Assembly (NCBI RefSeq): GCF_014256275.1
Contig: NZ_JACCFE010000002.1
Location: 124,001-188,000, forward strand
Source of the DNA: Rhodococcus sp. 4CII
GTDB taxonomy: Bacteria > Actinomycetota > Actinomycetes > Mycobacteriales > Mycobacteriaceae
Direction: 5' to 3'
DNA: 64,000 nt
Shown here: positions 35,041 to 43,320 of the stretch, in pieces
How the letters are laid out: each line of letters begins with the position of its first letter
Numbering within the stretch: the first letter of the stretch is position 1
Made by a program: the position numbers and the translations under genes
Notes under the pieces: generated by a model
Seen by the model: the letters and a program-made list of their open reading frames with translations, nothing else
Told to the model about the DNA's origin: nothing
Database searches by the model: none

Positions 35041-35371
35041 TCCGGGATGTCGTACCCACCGACAACAAACTGACCACTGCGCTCGACGAAACCTCTCCGA
35101 GCAGCAGGACCTTCCCGACGAAAAGGACCACCGATGGTAGTCCGTCGTGGGCTTCAACGGCTACGGGCACCGTGGCCGACAGCGGACGGGGCCGGCGGTC
35201 CGGCTCGGGCCTGCGGGCGGTTCCCGACGACCCATCGCGAACACCCTTGACTGCGCGAAGGGCTGATCCCGAAAGTGGCTTCGCCCCACGACCCACAGCG
35301 ATCGGATCGGCGGTTTACGCCAAAGATGCTGGCAAGCAATCCTTTTCGAAGTGCCGATAATTTATGTTATG
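35041..35371. other. No recognisable gene; AT-rich dyad near 35355-35371
   Basis: Apart from ill-defined transposase debris, the only structure is CGATAATTTATGTTATG, an AT-rich imperfect dyad just outside the integrase fragment. It could be part of a recombination core. Confidence 0.3.
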
Positions 35372-35581
35372 TCAACTACGCCGCCGGGAGCGTCGACTTT
35401 CGCGACTAGCCATGGCTGCGCGGTCACCATATGCGATGCTTGCGCGCATGATGTCGGCCGCGAGCGCATCGGCGATACCGGTGAAGTCGTGCCGGTATGC
35501 CTCGGCGGTGTGGGCGGACATGGTACCGCCCCTGGGCCAAGTCATGAATGATTCGAAGGAGACGTCGAGGGGAGTCGGCAC
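35372..35581 (-). pseudogene. Tyrosine recombinase, N-terminal fragment
   Basis: MPTPLDVSFESFMTWPRGGT followed by SAHTAEAYRHDFTGIADALA matches the SAM-like core-binding domain of XerC/integrase proteins. The catalytic domain with Arg-His-Arg-Tyr is absent. It is probably the remains of the recombinase that brought in part of this region. Confidence 0.5.
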
Positions 35582-35949
35582 GAGTCGATCTCCTATCGGT
35601 GGCAGTGGGAAGTGCTCCGCATGCTCACGTCATTTTGCTACATAAAAGCTGTTATCCAGCAAAGTTCCGGCACGGGGGGTTATGAGCACCATGGCCAGGG
35701 CGACGACCCCTTGCCACCTCGAGCACCACGACAGATCCGGGAGACGATCATCGATGGACTAGCGACGATCACCGTCCCCGCGGTCAACATTGCGACTGCG
35801 TGTACCGCACCGCCGCACAGCACGCATGTGATGTTCGGCGCGGTACCGAACTCACCCTCGACGACATCTTGCGGATGGGGGTTTACAAAGCGCTGATGCA
35901 GTCCCGATATCGAATCGCGGAATCTGCGAACTCAAACCTTTCACGGACG

Positions 35950-36240
35950 CGTCCCGGCGGGCCGACTCGGCATCGCGAACCCGTTGCGCACCTTGACTCG
36001 GCGGCGTTTCATCAACCGGACACCGGGTCCTTCAGAGCCACCAGCCTGCCCGGACCCTCGCAACACGGCACGGTGCCCGCACCTGTTCCCTACCAACTCG
36101 ACCACGGGATCATCCCCCGGGCTGGGGTGGGTCCGGCGCCAACGACGCGGTGTTGTGCCACCAGTGCGACTTCGCCGGCTGCACCAACCCCCAACACCTG
36201 CGGCCGGCCGCAGCGAGTACGACCTGCGGCGCCGCAACAT
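35950..36240 (+). pseudogene. Possible HNH-type nuclease remnant
   Basis: Changing frames give GTVPAPVPYQLDHGIIP, then CDFAGCTNPQHLR and ASEYDLRRRN. The CTNPQHLR box resembles zinc-binding ends of phage-type HNH domains. The match is short and the frame broken, so this is tentative. Confidence 0.3.
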
Positions 36241-36256
36241 TGTCATTCCCTGTCGA

Positions 36257-37246
36257 TCAGACGTGTTTGGCAAGAAAAGGAATGGCTCGATCCAGGATCT
36301 GGGTGACGGCCTCCTTCTTGTCGTAGAGGTCGTAGTGGGTGCCTCCGGCAATCTCCACCAGTTCCTTGTCCTTGGACGCGGCGCGACTGTAGATCTCGCG
36401 GCCGTCGCGGTAGGCGCCGAAAGCACCAGGGATATCCCCGATGGCGACCAGCAGCGGTTGTGTGAGGAGCTTTTCGGCGCGGTGGAACGCGTCCCAACCG
36501 ACGGCCTTGGATTGATACGAGAACAATGCTCGGGTGCACCCGTTGGGCTGTTCGCCGCGTGGGGTGCGGTAGTACAGGGTGGCTTCGTAGAGGTCGACCT
36601 CGGTCGCGCCGGACTTCTCGGCATCGTCGGGCGAGTCCGGCAGGTAGTTGTTGACCTTGGCTTCTCCGCCGCGGGCCTCGGCGGTGCGCTGCGCGGCCAT
36701 TTGCTCGAGAGCAGCGACCGGGTCGAACTGAGAGAATTCCTCGTTCATCAGGCGCCCGAAGTTGACGCCGGTCACACTGACGATCGCCTTGAAGCGGCGT
36801 TCGGTCATCGCGGAGTTGATGCAGTAGCCGCCGCTGCCGCATACGCCGAGCACGGCGATGCGGTCGGCGTCGATGAAGTCCTGGGTGACGAGGTAGTCCA
36901 CGACGTGGCTGAAGTCCGCCGAGCGTTGCGTCGGATCCTCGATGAAGCGCGGTTGACCTCCGGATTCGCCCTGGAAGCTGGCATCGAACGCGATCGCGAC
37001 GTAACCCTCTTTGGCCAGCGCGGCGCCATAGATGTTGCCGGCGGTCTGTTCCTTACAGCTGCCGATCGGATGGCCGCACACCACCGCCGGGTACTTCTTG
37101 TTCTCGTCGAATCCGGAGGGGAGCAAGAGATTTGCTGCGATCTCCCACGCCAGAGCCGGCACCCGGACGCTGCGGATCTCTCCGTCATAGCCGGGATCAT
37201 AGGTCTCGACGTGGCGGTTGCTTCCGGTCTTCTTGCTCTCGGTCAT
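36257..37246 (-). CDS. Alpha/beta hydrolase with cysteine nucleophile (YcjY/dienelactone hydrolase-like)
   Basis: A 329-residue alpha/beta hydrolase. The nucleophile elbow is LGVCGSGGY, with cysteine where serine is usual, as in dienelactone hydrolases. The acid and histidine are expected in the C-terminal part (AIGDIPGAFGAYRDG and GGTHYDLYDKKEA). It has no signal peptide. ATG at 37246 is preferred over 37255 because AAGGG is then nine bases upstream. It is divergent from an SDR gene across 250 bases and may share a regulator with it. Substrate is unknown. Confidence 0.82.
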   Translation of the reverse strand: MTESKKTGSNRHVETYDPGYDGEIRSVRVPALAWEIAANLLLPSGFDENKKYPAVVCGHPIGSCKEQTAGNIYGAALAKEGYVAIAFDASFQGESGGQPRFIEDPTQRSADFSHVVDYLVTQDFIDADRIAVLGVCGSGGYCINSAMTERRFKAIVSVTGVNFGRLMNEEFSQFDPVAALEQMAAQRTAEARGGEAKVNNYLPDSPDDAEKSGATEVDLYEATLYYRTPRGEQPNGCTRALFSYQSKAVGWDAFHRAEKLLTQPLLVAIGDIPGAFGAYRDGREIYSRAASKDKELVEIAGGTHYDLYDKKEAVTQILDRAIPFLAKHV

Positions 37247-37496
37247 CTCATTCACCCTTCGTCGTTACCAGACAGAGAAACCTGATGCCTTCGTCTACGG
37301 AGTGTTTGTCGCCGCTGCCATCGAACGTAACGCTGGAGCAATGCCGGAGCCAGGGGCTGTCCGTCCCCCCTCTCGACGGCATCTGTCAGATCCGGCCGGG
37401 TTTGTGCACGATGGTGCGGTGTTCGCCCGGAACCGTGGGTGAACGACACCAAGCACGATCAGATCCGTCCCAAGCACGCTACGAAGGGAATATCTC

Positions 37497-38300
37497 ATGG
37501 CCCGGACCGTCCTCATCACCGGAGCATCGTCCGGCTTCGGAGCAGCTCTGGTCACTGCTTTCGCAGACGCGGGGTGGCACGTTGCCGCGACGATGCGCAA
37601 TCCCGCCAAGATGCCGGCGAGTCTGCACGCGCTGCCGAACGTCCGCACCCAGTGCCTCGACGTCACCGACGAGACGTCGATCCGCGACGCCGTCGCGGCA
37701 GTAGAATCGTGCTTCGGTCCGGTCGACGTACTGCTCAACGTTGCTGGCAATGTCGTCCAAGGCACCCTCGAAGAACTCTCGATAGATCAGGTCCGAGCTC
37801 AGCTCGAGACCAACGTCGTCGGCGTCGCGGCAGTGACGAAGGCCCTGCTGCCCGGGATGCGGCAGCGTCGCAGCGGTCACATTATCAATTTCTCCTCCGG
37901 TGGCGGCCTCGTCGGTGTGCCGCGGCTCGATGCCTACGTCGCATCCAAGTTCGCGGTCGAGGGACTCAGCGAGGCTCTGTCGCGGGATGTTTCCCATCTC
38001 GGCCTTCAGGTCACGATCGTCGAACCCGGGGTTTTCCACACCGATCTCGGCGATTCGGCGGTGCAGCCGGCGCACCCCATCGAGGCGTACGCGCCAGCCG
38101 CAGACCAACTACCAGGACTCTACGACTGGACCCCCGGCAACCTCGAAGGTGCGGCGAGGGCCATCGCGTCAATCGCCGCTCGGCCCGGCGCGCCACTACG
38201 CCTGTACGTGGGACACGGACTCGATGATGTGCGCCGGCATTACCACGAACGCCTCGACGGATGGGCAGCCTCGGAACATCTCACCCGCGGCACCCTGTAA
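37497..38300 (+). CDS. Short-chain dehydrogenase/reductase
   Basis: A 267-residue classical SDR. It has the cofactor motif TGASSGFG (residues 8-15), DVTD, NVAGN, and the catalytic Ser (SSGGG) and YVASK set. The C-terminus PGVFHTDLGDS is typical of NADP-preferring oxidoreductases acting on ketones or quinones. A ribosome site (GAAGGGA) precedes the ATG. It is transcribed away from the cysteine hydrolase, so a divergent promoter region of 250 bases lies between them. Confidence 0.88.
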   Translation: MARTVLITGASSGFGAALVTAFADAGWHVAATMRNPAKMPASLHALPNVRTQCLDVTDETSIRDAVAAVESCFGPVDVLLNVAGNVVQGTLEELSIDQVRAQLETNVVGVAAVTKALLPGMRQRRSGHIINFSSGGGLVGVPRLDAYVASKFAVEGLSEALSRDVSHLGLQVTIVEPGVFHTDLGDSAVQPAHPIEAYAPAADQLPGLYDWTPGNLEGAARAIASIAARPGAPLRLYVGHGLDDVRRHYHERLDGWAASEHLTRGTL

Positions 38301-39136
38301 GCGCCTGTTCAGCAGAGTTGCGGACCCCGTCGCCCCTGGCTGGAGCATAGCGCCCCTCGGATCCAGCTGTCCCTCGCTCGCCCCCAAGCGAACCGCACCG
38401 GCAGGGCTCGTTGATCTGAGAGTGGGGCGACGACGCGAAGCGGAACATCATCGAACGAAGCTGAGACAGTAATACTTGGGAAACATAGGCGGCTAGCTCC
38501 GACTGTCGGCAGCGAGGGCTGACGTGTCGGGTATCCAGTGTCGAATCGGGGTTTGCGATCAGATGCTCCGAACCTTCCTGAGCGGTCCGAACGCGAGGCG
38601 CTCGTTCCGATCGTCCATCTACTGGATTCCGACTCGGGATGGATCGCGCCCCGATCGAACAGTTCTTTGGCGGAGTGATTGCTGAGATGGTGCGAGGCAG
38701 AGACACCGCTCCCCGCACGCGCCCAAGATCATGGCGCCTTTGTCCGCAAGTCCCTTGTCTTACCCTTGATCTCGGCTTTGAGGCATTGACTGCGGTGCCC
38801 TCCACCAGCACGAATCAACTCGATAGCGCGTCGATGTCCGGCCCGGTGGTGTCGATCGAAGACCACCCACTGCTTCAGCATGGGCGCATCGAGCACCTAC
38901 AAATGTTTGATGGTGCCGCAAGCGGTCACGCCGTACCTCCTCCGGGCCGGGCAAGGGAAGAATCGCGGCGTCGATATGCGCCGTATCACGCATGATATAA
39001 AAAGCGCCATGCAACACATCGCATCTATATATTCTGTACTATGTAGTATAGAGTCCAGGGCGCGCTCAGTTACATTCCCGCACATTCGCTGACACCCACA
39101 AAGACCGTCGGCCGCAGAGTCTCTCGGAGGTAGCAG
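38301..39136. other. No recognisable gene; regulatory region before the dehydrogenase pair
   Basis: About 830 bases without a convincing coding frame. The last 150 bases are AT-rich compared with the surroundings and should hold the promoter for the aldehyde/alcohol dehydrogenase genes. Confidence 0.4.
39037..39048. promoter_or_regulatory. Palindrome TACTA-TG-TAGTA
   Basis: A perfect 5-2-5 inverted repeat inside the AT-rich segment 90 bases before the aldehyde dehydrogenase start. It is a candidate operator; no regulator gene is adjacent. Confidence 0.4.
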
Positions 39137-40621
39137 ATGACACCGACCACCGGCGTTCAGGCATTGAAGGAACTCGTCGAGCCGGACCGGTTGCTGATCG
39201 ACGGTTCGTGGGTGCCCGCGGCCGAGGGCGCATCGTTCCCCGCGATCGATCCCGGCACCGGAGAACAGGTGGCCCGGGTGGCCGAAGGCACCGAGGCCGA
39301 CGTCGACGCCGCGGTGGTCGCCGCGCGCCGCTCGTTCGACGACGGGCGCTGGCTCCGACTGTCGGGCCAGCAGCGGTCGGTGATCCTGTGGCGCATCGCC
39401 GACCTGCTGGAGAGCAGGGCCGACGACCTCGCAGCGCTGGAGAGCATGGACGCCGGCATGCCGGTCTCCCAGGCGCGCCTCATGGTCGGTGAGGCCGTCA
39501 ATCAGTTCCGGTACTTCGCCGGCTGGGCCGACAAGGTCGAGGGCAAGAGCGTCGAGATCGGCCCTGCCGACATGCGATTCCAGGGATACACCCGCAAGGA
39601 GGCAGTCGGGGTGGCCACGTTGATCGTGCCGTGGAACGCACCCGTCGTCGCGACCGCGCAGAAGCTGGCACCGGCGCTGGCCGCCGGATGCTCGTGTGTG
39701 CTCAAGCCCTCCGAGGAGGCGTCCCTCAGCGCGCTCGCCGTCGGCCGACTGCTCCTCGATGCCGGAGTGCCACCCGGCGTCGTCAACGTCGTCACCGGAT
39801 TCGGGCCGCGGGTCGGCGCTCCACTCGCCGCCCACCCCGACGTCGACAAGGTGAGTTTCACCGGGTCGACCCAGGTCGGCAGGCAGATCGTGCACGCCGC
39901 CGCGGGCAACCTCAAGAAGGTGTCACTCGAACTCGGCGGCAAGTCGGCGATGATCGTGCTGCCGGACGCGGACCTGGACACCGTGATCCCCGGCGTCGCC
40001 ACCGGAATCTTCTGGAACTCCGGACAGATCTGCACCTCCGGCTCCCGGCTGTTCGTCCATCGGGACATCGCCGACGAGGTGGCCGACGGGGTCGCCGAGT
40101 TCGCTCGCAACCTGAAGGTCGGTTACGGCACCGACCCGGACGCCGACCTCGGGCCCCTCATCTCGCAGCGGCACCTCGACCGGGTGCACGGATACGTCGA
40201 GAGCGGCGTCGCGTCCGGAGCGCGGGTTATCGCCGGCGGCAACCGAATCGGTGACACCGGCTACTTCTACGAGCCGACCGTGGTGGTCGACGCCGACCCG
40301 TCGATGGCGATGATCCGCGAAGAGATCTTCGGCCCGGTGCTCGGCGTCGTGACATTCACCGACCTCGACTCCGCGGTCGCCGCCGCCAACGACACCGAGT
40401 ACGGACTCGCGGGCAGCGTCTGGACCCGCGACGTGGCCCGCGCCCACTCGATCGCGCATCGGCTGCGGGCGAGCCGAATCGGCATCAACGTCCACCGTGC
40501 GGGCGGTGTACAGATGCCGGTCGGCGGATACAAGCAGTCCGGCTGGGGCCGCGAGAACGGTGCCGAGGCGCTCGCCGAATACCTCGAGACGAAGTCGGTG
40601 GTCACCCGGCTCGCCGACTGA
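39137..40621 (+). CDS. Aldehyde dehydrogenase
   Basis: A 494-residue NAD(P)-dependent aldehyde dehydrogenase. The proton-accepting glutamate is in LELGGKSAMIVL and the catalytic cysteine in FWNSGQICTSGSRLF, with VPWNAPVVATAQKLAPALA and FTGSTQVGRQIV before them. It would oxidise an aldehyde to an acid in the cytoplasm. A ribosome site (GGAGG) precedes the ATG at 39137. An alcohol dehydrogenase follows 37 bases later, so the two probably take an alcohol to the acid in sequence. The pair ends at a strong terminator. Confidence 0.92.
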   Translation: MTPTTGVQALKELVEPDRLLIDGSWVPAAEGASFPAIDPGTGEQVARVAEGTEADVDAAVVAARRSFDDGRWLRLSGQQRSVILWRIADLLESRADDLAALESMDAGMPVSQARLMVGEAVNQFRYFAGWADKVEGKSVEIGPADMRFQGYTRKEAVGVATLIVPWNAPVVATAQKLAPALAAGCSCVLKPSEEASLSALAVGRLLLDAGVPPGVVNVVTGFGPRVGAPLAAHPDVDKVSFTGSTQVGRQIVHAAAGNLKKVSLELGGKSAMIVLPDADLDTVIPGVATGIFWNSGQICTSGSRLFVHRDIADEVADGVAEFARNLKVGYGTDPDADLGPLISQRHLDRVHGYVESGVASGARVIAGGNRIGDTGYFYEPTVVVDADPSMAMIREEIFGPVLGVVTFTDLDSAVAAANDTEYGLAGSVWTRDVARAHSIAHRLRASRIGINVHRAGGVQMPVGGYKQSGWGRENGAEALAEYLETKSVVTRLAD

Positions 40622-40658
40622 CACCAGCACATCCCATTCACCAACCCCAAGGAGAAGC

Positions 40659-41777
40659 ATGAGAACTCGCGGCGCAGTCATCCGGCAGGTCCCCGGCGAA
40701 CTGGAGGTGATCGACCTCGAACTCGAAGATCCCCGCGACGACGAGGTCCAGGTCAAGCTCGTCGCGAGCGGCATGTGCCACTCGGACGACCACCACGTGA
40801 CCGGGGACATCCCCGTCGGCATGTACCCGTTCGCGCTCGGCCACGAGGGCGCAGGCATCGTGACGAAGGCGTCTCCCAACTACAAGGGCATCGAGGTCGG
40901 CGACCACGTCGTGTTCTCCGCGATCCCGTCCTGCGGTCATTGCCGCTGGTGCTCGTCCAACCTGCAGAGCCTGTGCAATCTCGCCGCCGGCATCCTCGCC
41001 GGCCCGCGCTGGACGGACGGGACGTTCCGGGTGCGCACGACCGACGGAACTCCGGTCGGGCAGATGTGCGGCATCTCCACGTTCCTCGAGACGACGACGG
41101 TCTCCATCAACTCGGTCGTCAAGATCGACGAGGACATTCCGCTCGACAAGGCCTGCCTCGTCGGCTGCGGGGTGAGCACCGGCTGGGGATCGGCGGTGAA
41201 CCTCGGCAACGTCGAGCCCGGTCAGACCGTCATCGTGATGGGCATCGGTGGGCTCGGCTCCGCCGCGCTGCAGGGCGCCCGGCACGCCGGCGCAACCCAC
41301 GTCATCGCCGTCGACCCCGTCGCCTTCAAACGGGACAGCGCCAAGACGTTCGGGGCCACTGACGCCGTCGCGACTATCGAGGAGGGCGCCGAACTCGCCA
41401 AGCAGTACACCGACGGTCAGGGCGCGGACGCCCTCGTCATCACCGTCGGCGTGCTCGAACCCGAGCACGTCGCTCAGGCTCTCACCTCGGTCCGGAAGGC
41501 GGGCACCGTCGTCGTCACCGCCGTCGGCGAACACTCCCGGATCGGTCTTCCGATCCCGGTCGCCGACCTCACCCTCTCCCAGAAGCGTCTGCAGGGCTGC
41601 GTCTTCGGCTCGACGAACGGCACGTGGGACGTCAACCGGCTGCTGAACATGTACAGGTCCGGACAGCTCAACCTCGACGACATGATCACGCGCACCTACC
41701 GGCTCGACGAGATCAACCAGGGATACCAGGACCTGAAGGACGGCAGGAACATCCGCGGCGTCATCCTGTTCGACTGA
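40659..41777 (+). CDS. NDMA-type zinc alcohol dehydrogenase
   Basis: A 372-residue zinc MDR. Catalytic zinc ligands are expected in SGMCHSDDH and GHEGAGIV, structural zinc cysteines in CGHCRWCSSNLQSLC, and the cofactor fold at MGIGGLGSAAL. The overall sequence resembles actinobacterial NDMA-dependent methanol/alcohol dehydrogenases that hold NAD tightly and pass electrons to a redox partner such as mycofactocin. ATG follows GGAGAAG. No mycofactocin genes are visible in this window. Confidence 0.88.
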   Translation: MRTRGAVIRQVPGELEVIDLELEDPRDDEVQVKLVASGMCHSDDHHVTGDIPVGMYPFALGHEGAGIVTKASPNYKGIEVGDHVVFSAIPSCGHCRWCSSNLQSLCNLAAGILAGPRWTDGTFRVRTTDGTPVGQMCGISTFLETTTVSINSVVKIDEDIPLDKACLVGCGVSTGWGSAVNLGNVEPGQTVIVMGIGGLGSAALQGARHAGATHVIAVDPVAFKRDSAKTFGATDAVATIEEGAELAKQYTDGQGADALVITVGVLEPEHVAQALTSVRKAGTVVVTAVGEHSRIGLPIPVADLTLSQKRLQGCVFGSTNGTWDVNRLLNMYRSGQLNLDDMITRTYRLDEINQGYQDLKDGRNIRGVILFD

Positions 41778-41792
41778 CCACCCGCGCACACG

Positions 41793-41824
41793 AAGGGCCG
41801 CTCGGGAACTCCCGAGCGGCCCTT
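41793..41824 (+). terminator. Bidirectional hairpin terminator
   Basis: Perfect 15-bp stem AAGGGCCGCTCGGGA with its complement around two bases, 16 bases after the alcohol dehydrogenase stop and just before the end of the convergent transporter remnant. Confidence 0.9.
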
Positions 41825-41837
41825 CCTGGTCCTGCGA

Positions 41838-42270
41838 CTACTCGGTACCTGCGAACGCCGGGGCAGTCCGGCTCGGCTCACCGACCACGACGGTACGGGT
41901 GATGCGGGTGAGAGCCATCGCCGCGACGGCCGCGAGCACGATAGGGACGATGACCGCGAGGTACATCGCGCGCGGTGTCATGACGCTGAGCGCGTACCCC
42001 GCGACGATCGGCGACAGAATCGCACCCGCGCGGGCCACGCCCATCATCGCTCCGTAGCCCTTGGCACGTGCGAGCACCGGGTACGCTGTCGTCGACGTGG
42101 ACGTGAACCCGGACATGGCCGCGAAGGTGCCTGCGCCGAGAAGCCCGGCCATGGCCAGCGCAAACGGGCCCTGCAGCGTGAGCGCGAACCCGGCGATCGC
42201 CGCGGCGGACACGGCCGTGCACCTCGCCGGCCACACCGCGACCGCCGACGCAACCACCAAGACCTCAGCG
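41838..42270 (-). pseudogene. MFS transporter (aromatic acid type), C-terminal remnant
   Basis: The minus strand holds the last four or five membrane segments of an AAHS-type transporter: AAAIAGFALTLQGPFALAMAG, SGFTSTSTTAYPVLARAKGY, VARAGAILSPIVAGYAL and IVPIVLAAVAAMALTR. There is no start and the first two thirds are absent. The stop (TAG at 41838) is intact. Confidence 0.65.
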
Positions 42271-42522
42271 AAAACCGCATCGGCCACCGCGCTCGTCGAG
42301 GCACTGTTCGAACAGCACTGAAACAGGCTGTCTCTGTCGCGCCAGACAATCCGCATCATTACGCCGCTAGCCGCGGCTCGGAGCCAGCCTATAGCGGCCC
42401 GAATCGCAGCCGCGACCGCACCACAAGCGACTCCCTCGTCGAGACGATACGTGTCGTCGACATGCGATGCGGGAGCGTCGATTCCGTTCGCTGACATACA
42501 GATTCGACATGTGTCCGCGGGG

Positions 42523-43320
42523 TCAGATCCAGTCGATGTGGACGGAGTCGATGTGGTCGAAATGGAAACCGAACTGGTCGCTGTAGGTGTCGAAGCCCTT
42601 GTTCTCCGGGTAGTCGAGGGTGGCGTGCCGCTCGAGCAGGGCGACGACTCGGGCGTGATCGTCGTTGGCCAGTGCGGCGGCGAGTTCGCGGGACTCGTCA
42701 CTGCTGAACGGGGTGTCGGAGTTCGCGAAATCCAGGGTGCGGACCCGGTAGTCATATCCCACGTCGGCGCCGTTGCGGACCATCACACCACCCTTGACGC
42801 GGATCACCGCCCTCTTCGGTGTGCCGTCCGGCCGCAACACCCCAGCGCGTCTCATGATGTCCTGCGCCTTGACGTTTTTTAGTTTCTTGCTGGCGTCGGC
42901 CCGCAACTCGTTCGTCTCCCCGGACCGGTACCGGGACACCGCGGAACGCGACCGCCCGATCTTCTTTGCGACGGCATCGATACCGCCGAGGCGTTCGATC
43001 GCCGCCCGCCGTTGCGCCCGTTCCAGCACGTCCGGGTGCGGAATGCGGCCCTGCTGCGCCCACCGCCGCAACGTCCGGTCCGACGGCGGGGTGCGGCCCG
43101 CGTCGATCGCCGCCTGCCGCAGACCATCGTTGCCGAGCTCCGTACGCAGCTGCTTGACGGAGACCTTGCTGGTCAGTCCGGCCAGTCCCCCGCTCTTGAC
43201 CTGCTTGGACTTCTCCACACCACTGGTGGCGGCACCGGCAACGGACACCTTGAGGCCGTCGAGGCCGACAGCCTGCTGCGGCGGATTGGTGGTGCGCGGC
43301 TTGGGAAGGTGCAGGGCCAT
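42523..43320 (-). CDS. tpg: Telomere terminal protein, Tpg-like
   Basis: A 265-residue DNA-binding protein. The C-terminal end (FGFHFDHIDSVHIDWI) matches the way Streptomyces Tpg proteins finish, and the segment before it (VIRVKGGVMVRNGADVGYDY) corresponds to their core. Two helix-turn-helix regions are visible: GRTPPSDRTLRRWAQQG and AVAKKIGRSRSAVSRYR. Tpg proteins attach covalently to the 5' ends of linear replicons and prime end replication. It is about 80 residues longer than the Streptomyces proteins because of its N-terminus. Its ATG overlaps the Tap stop (TGATG), so the pair is translationally coupled. Confidence 0.75.
   Translation of the reverse strand: MALHLPKPRTTNPPQQAVGLDGLKVSVAGAATSGVEKSKQVKSGGLAGLTSKVSVKQLRTELGNDGLRQAAIDAGRTPPSDRTLRRWAQQGRIPHPDVLERAQRRAAIERLGGIDAVAKKIGRSRSAVSRYRSGETNELRADASKKLKNVKAQDIMRRAGVLRPDGTPKRAVIRVKGGVMVRNGADVGYDYRVRTLDFANSDTPFSSDESRELAAALANDDHARVVALLERHATLDYPENKGFDTYSDQFGFHFDHIDSVHIDWI

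Noticed and set aside
38639..38995. 118-residue plus-strand frame before the dehydrogenase pair
   Set aside because: No ribosome site, no family resemblance and mixed composition; treated as non-coding.
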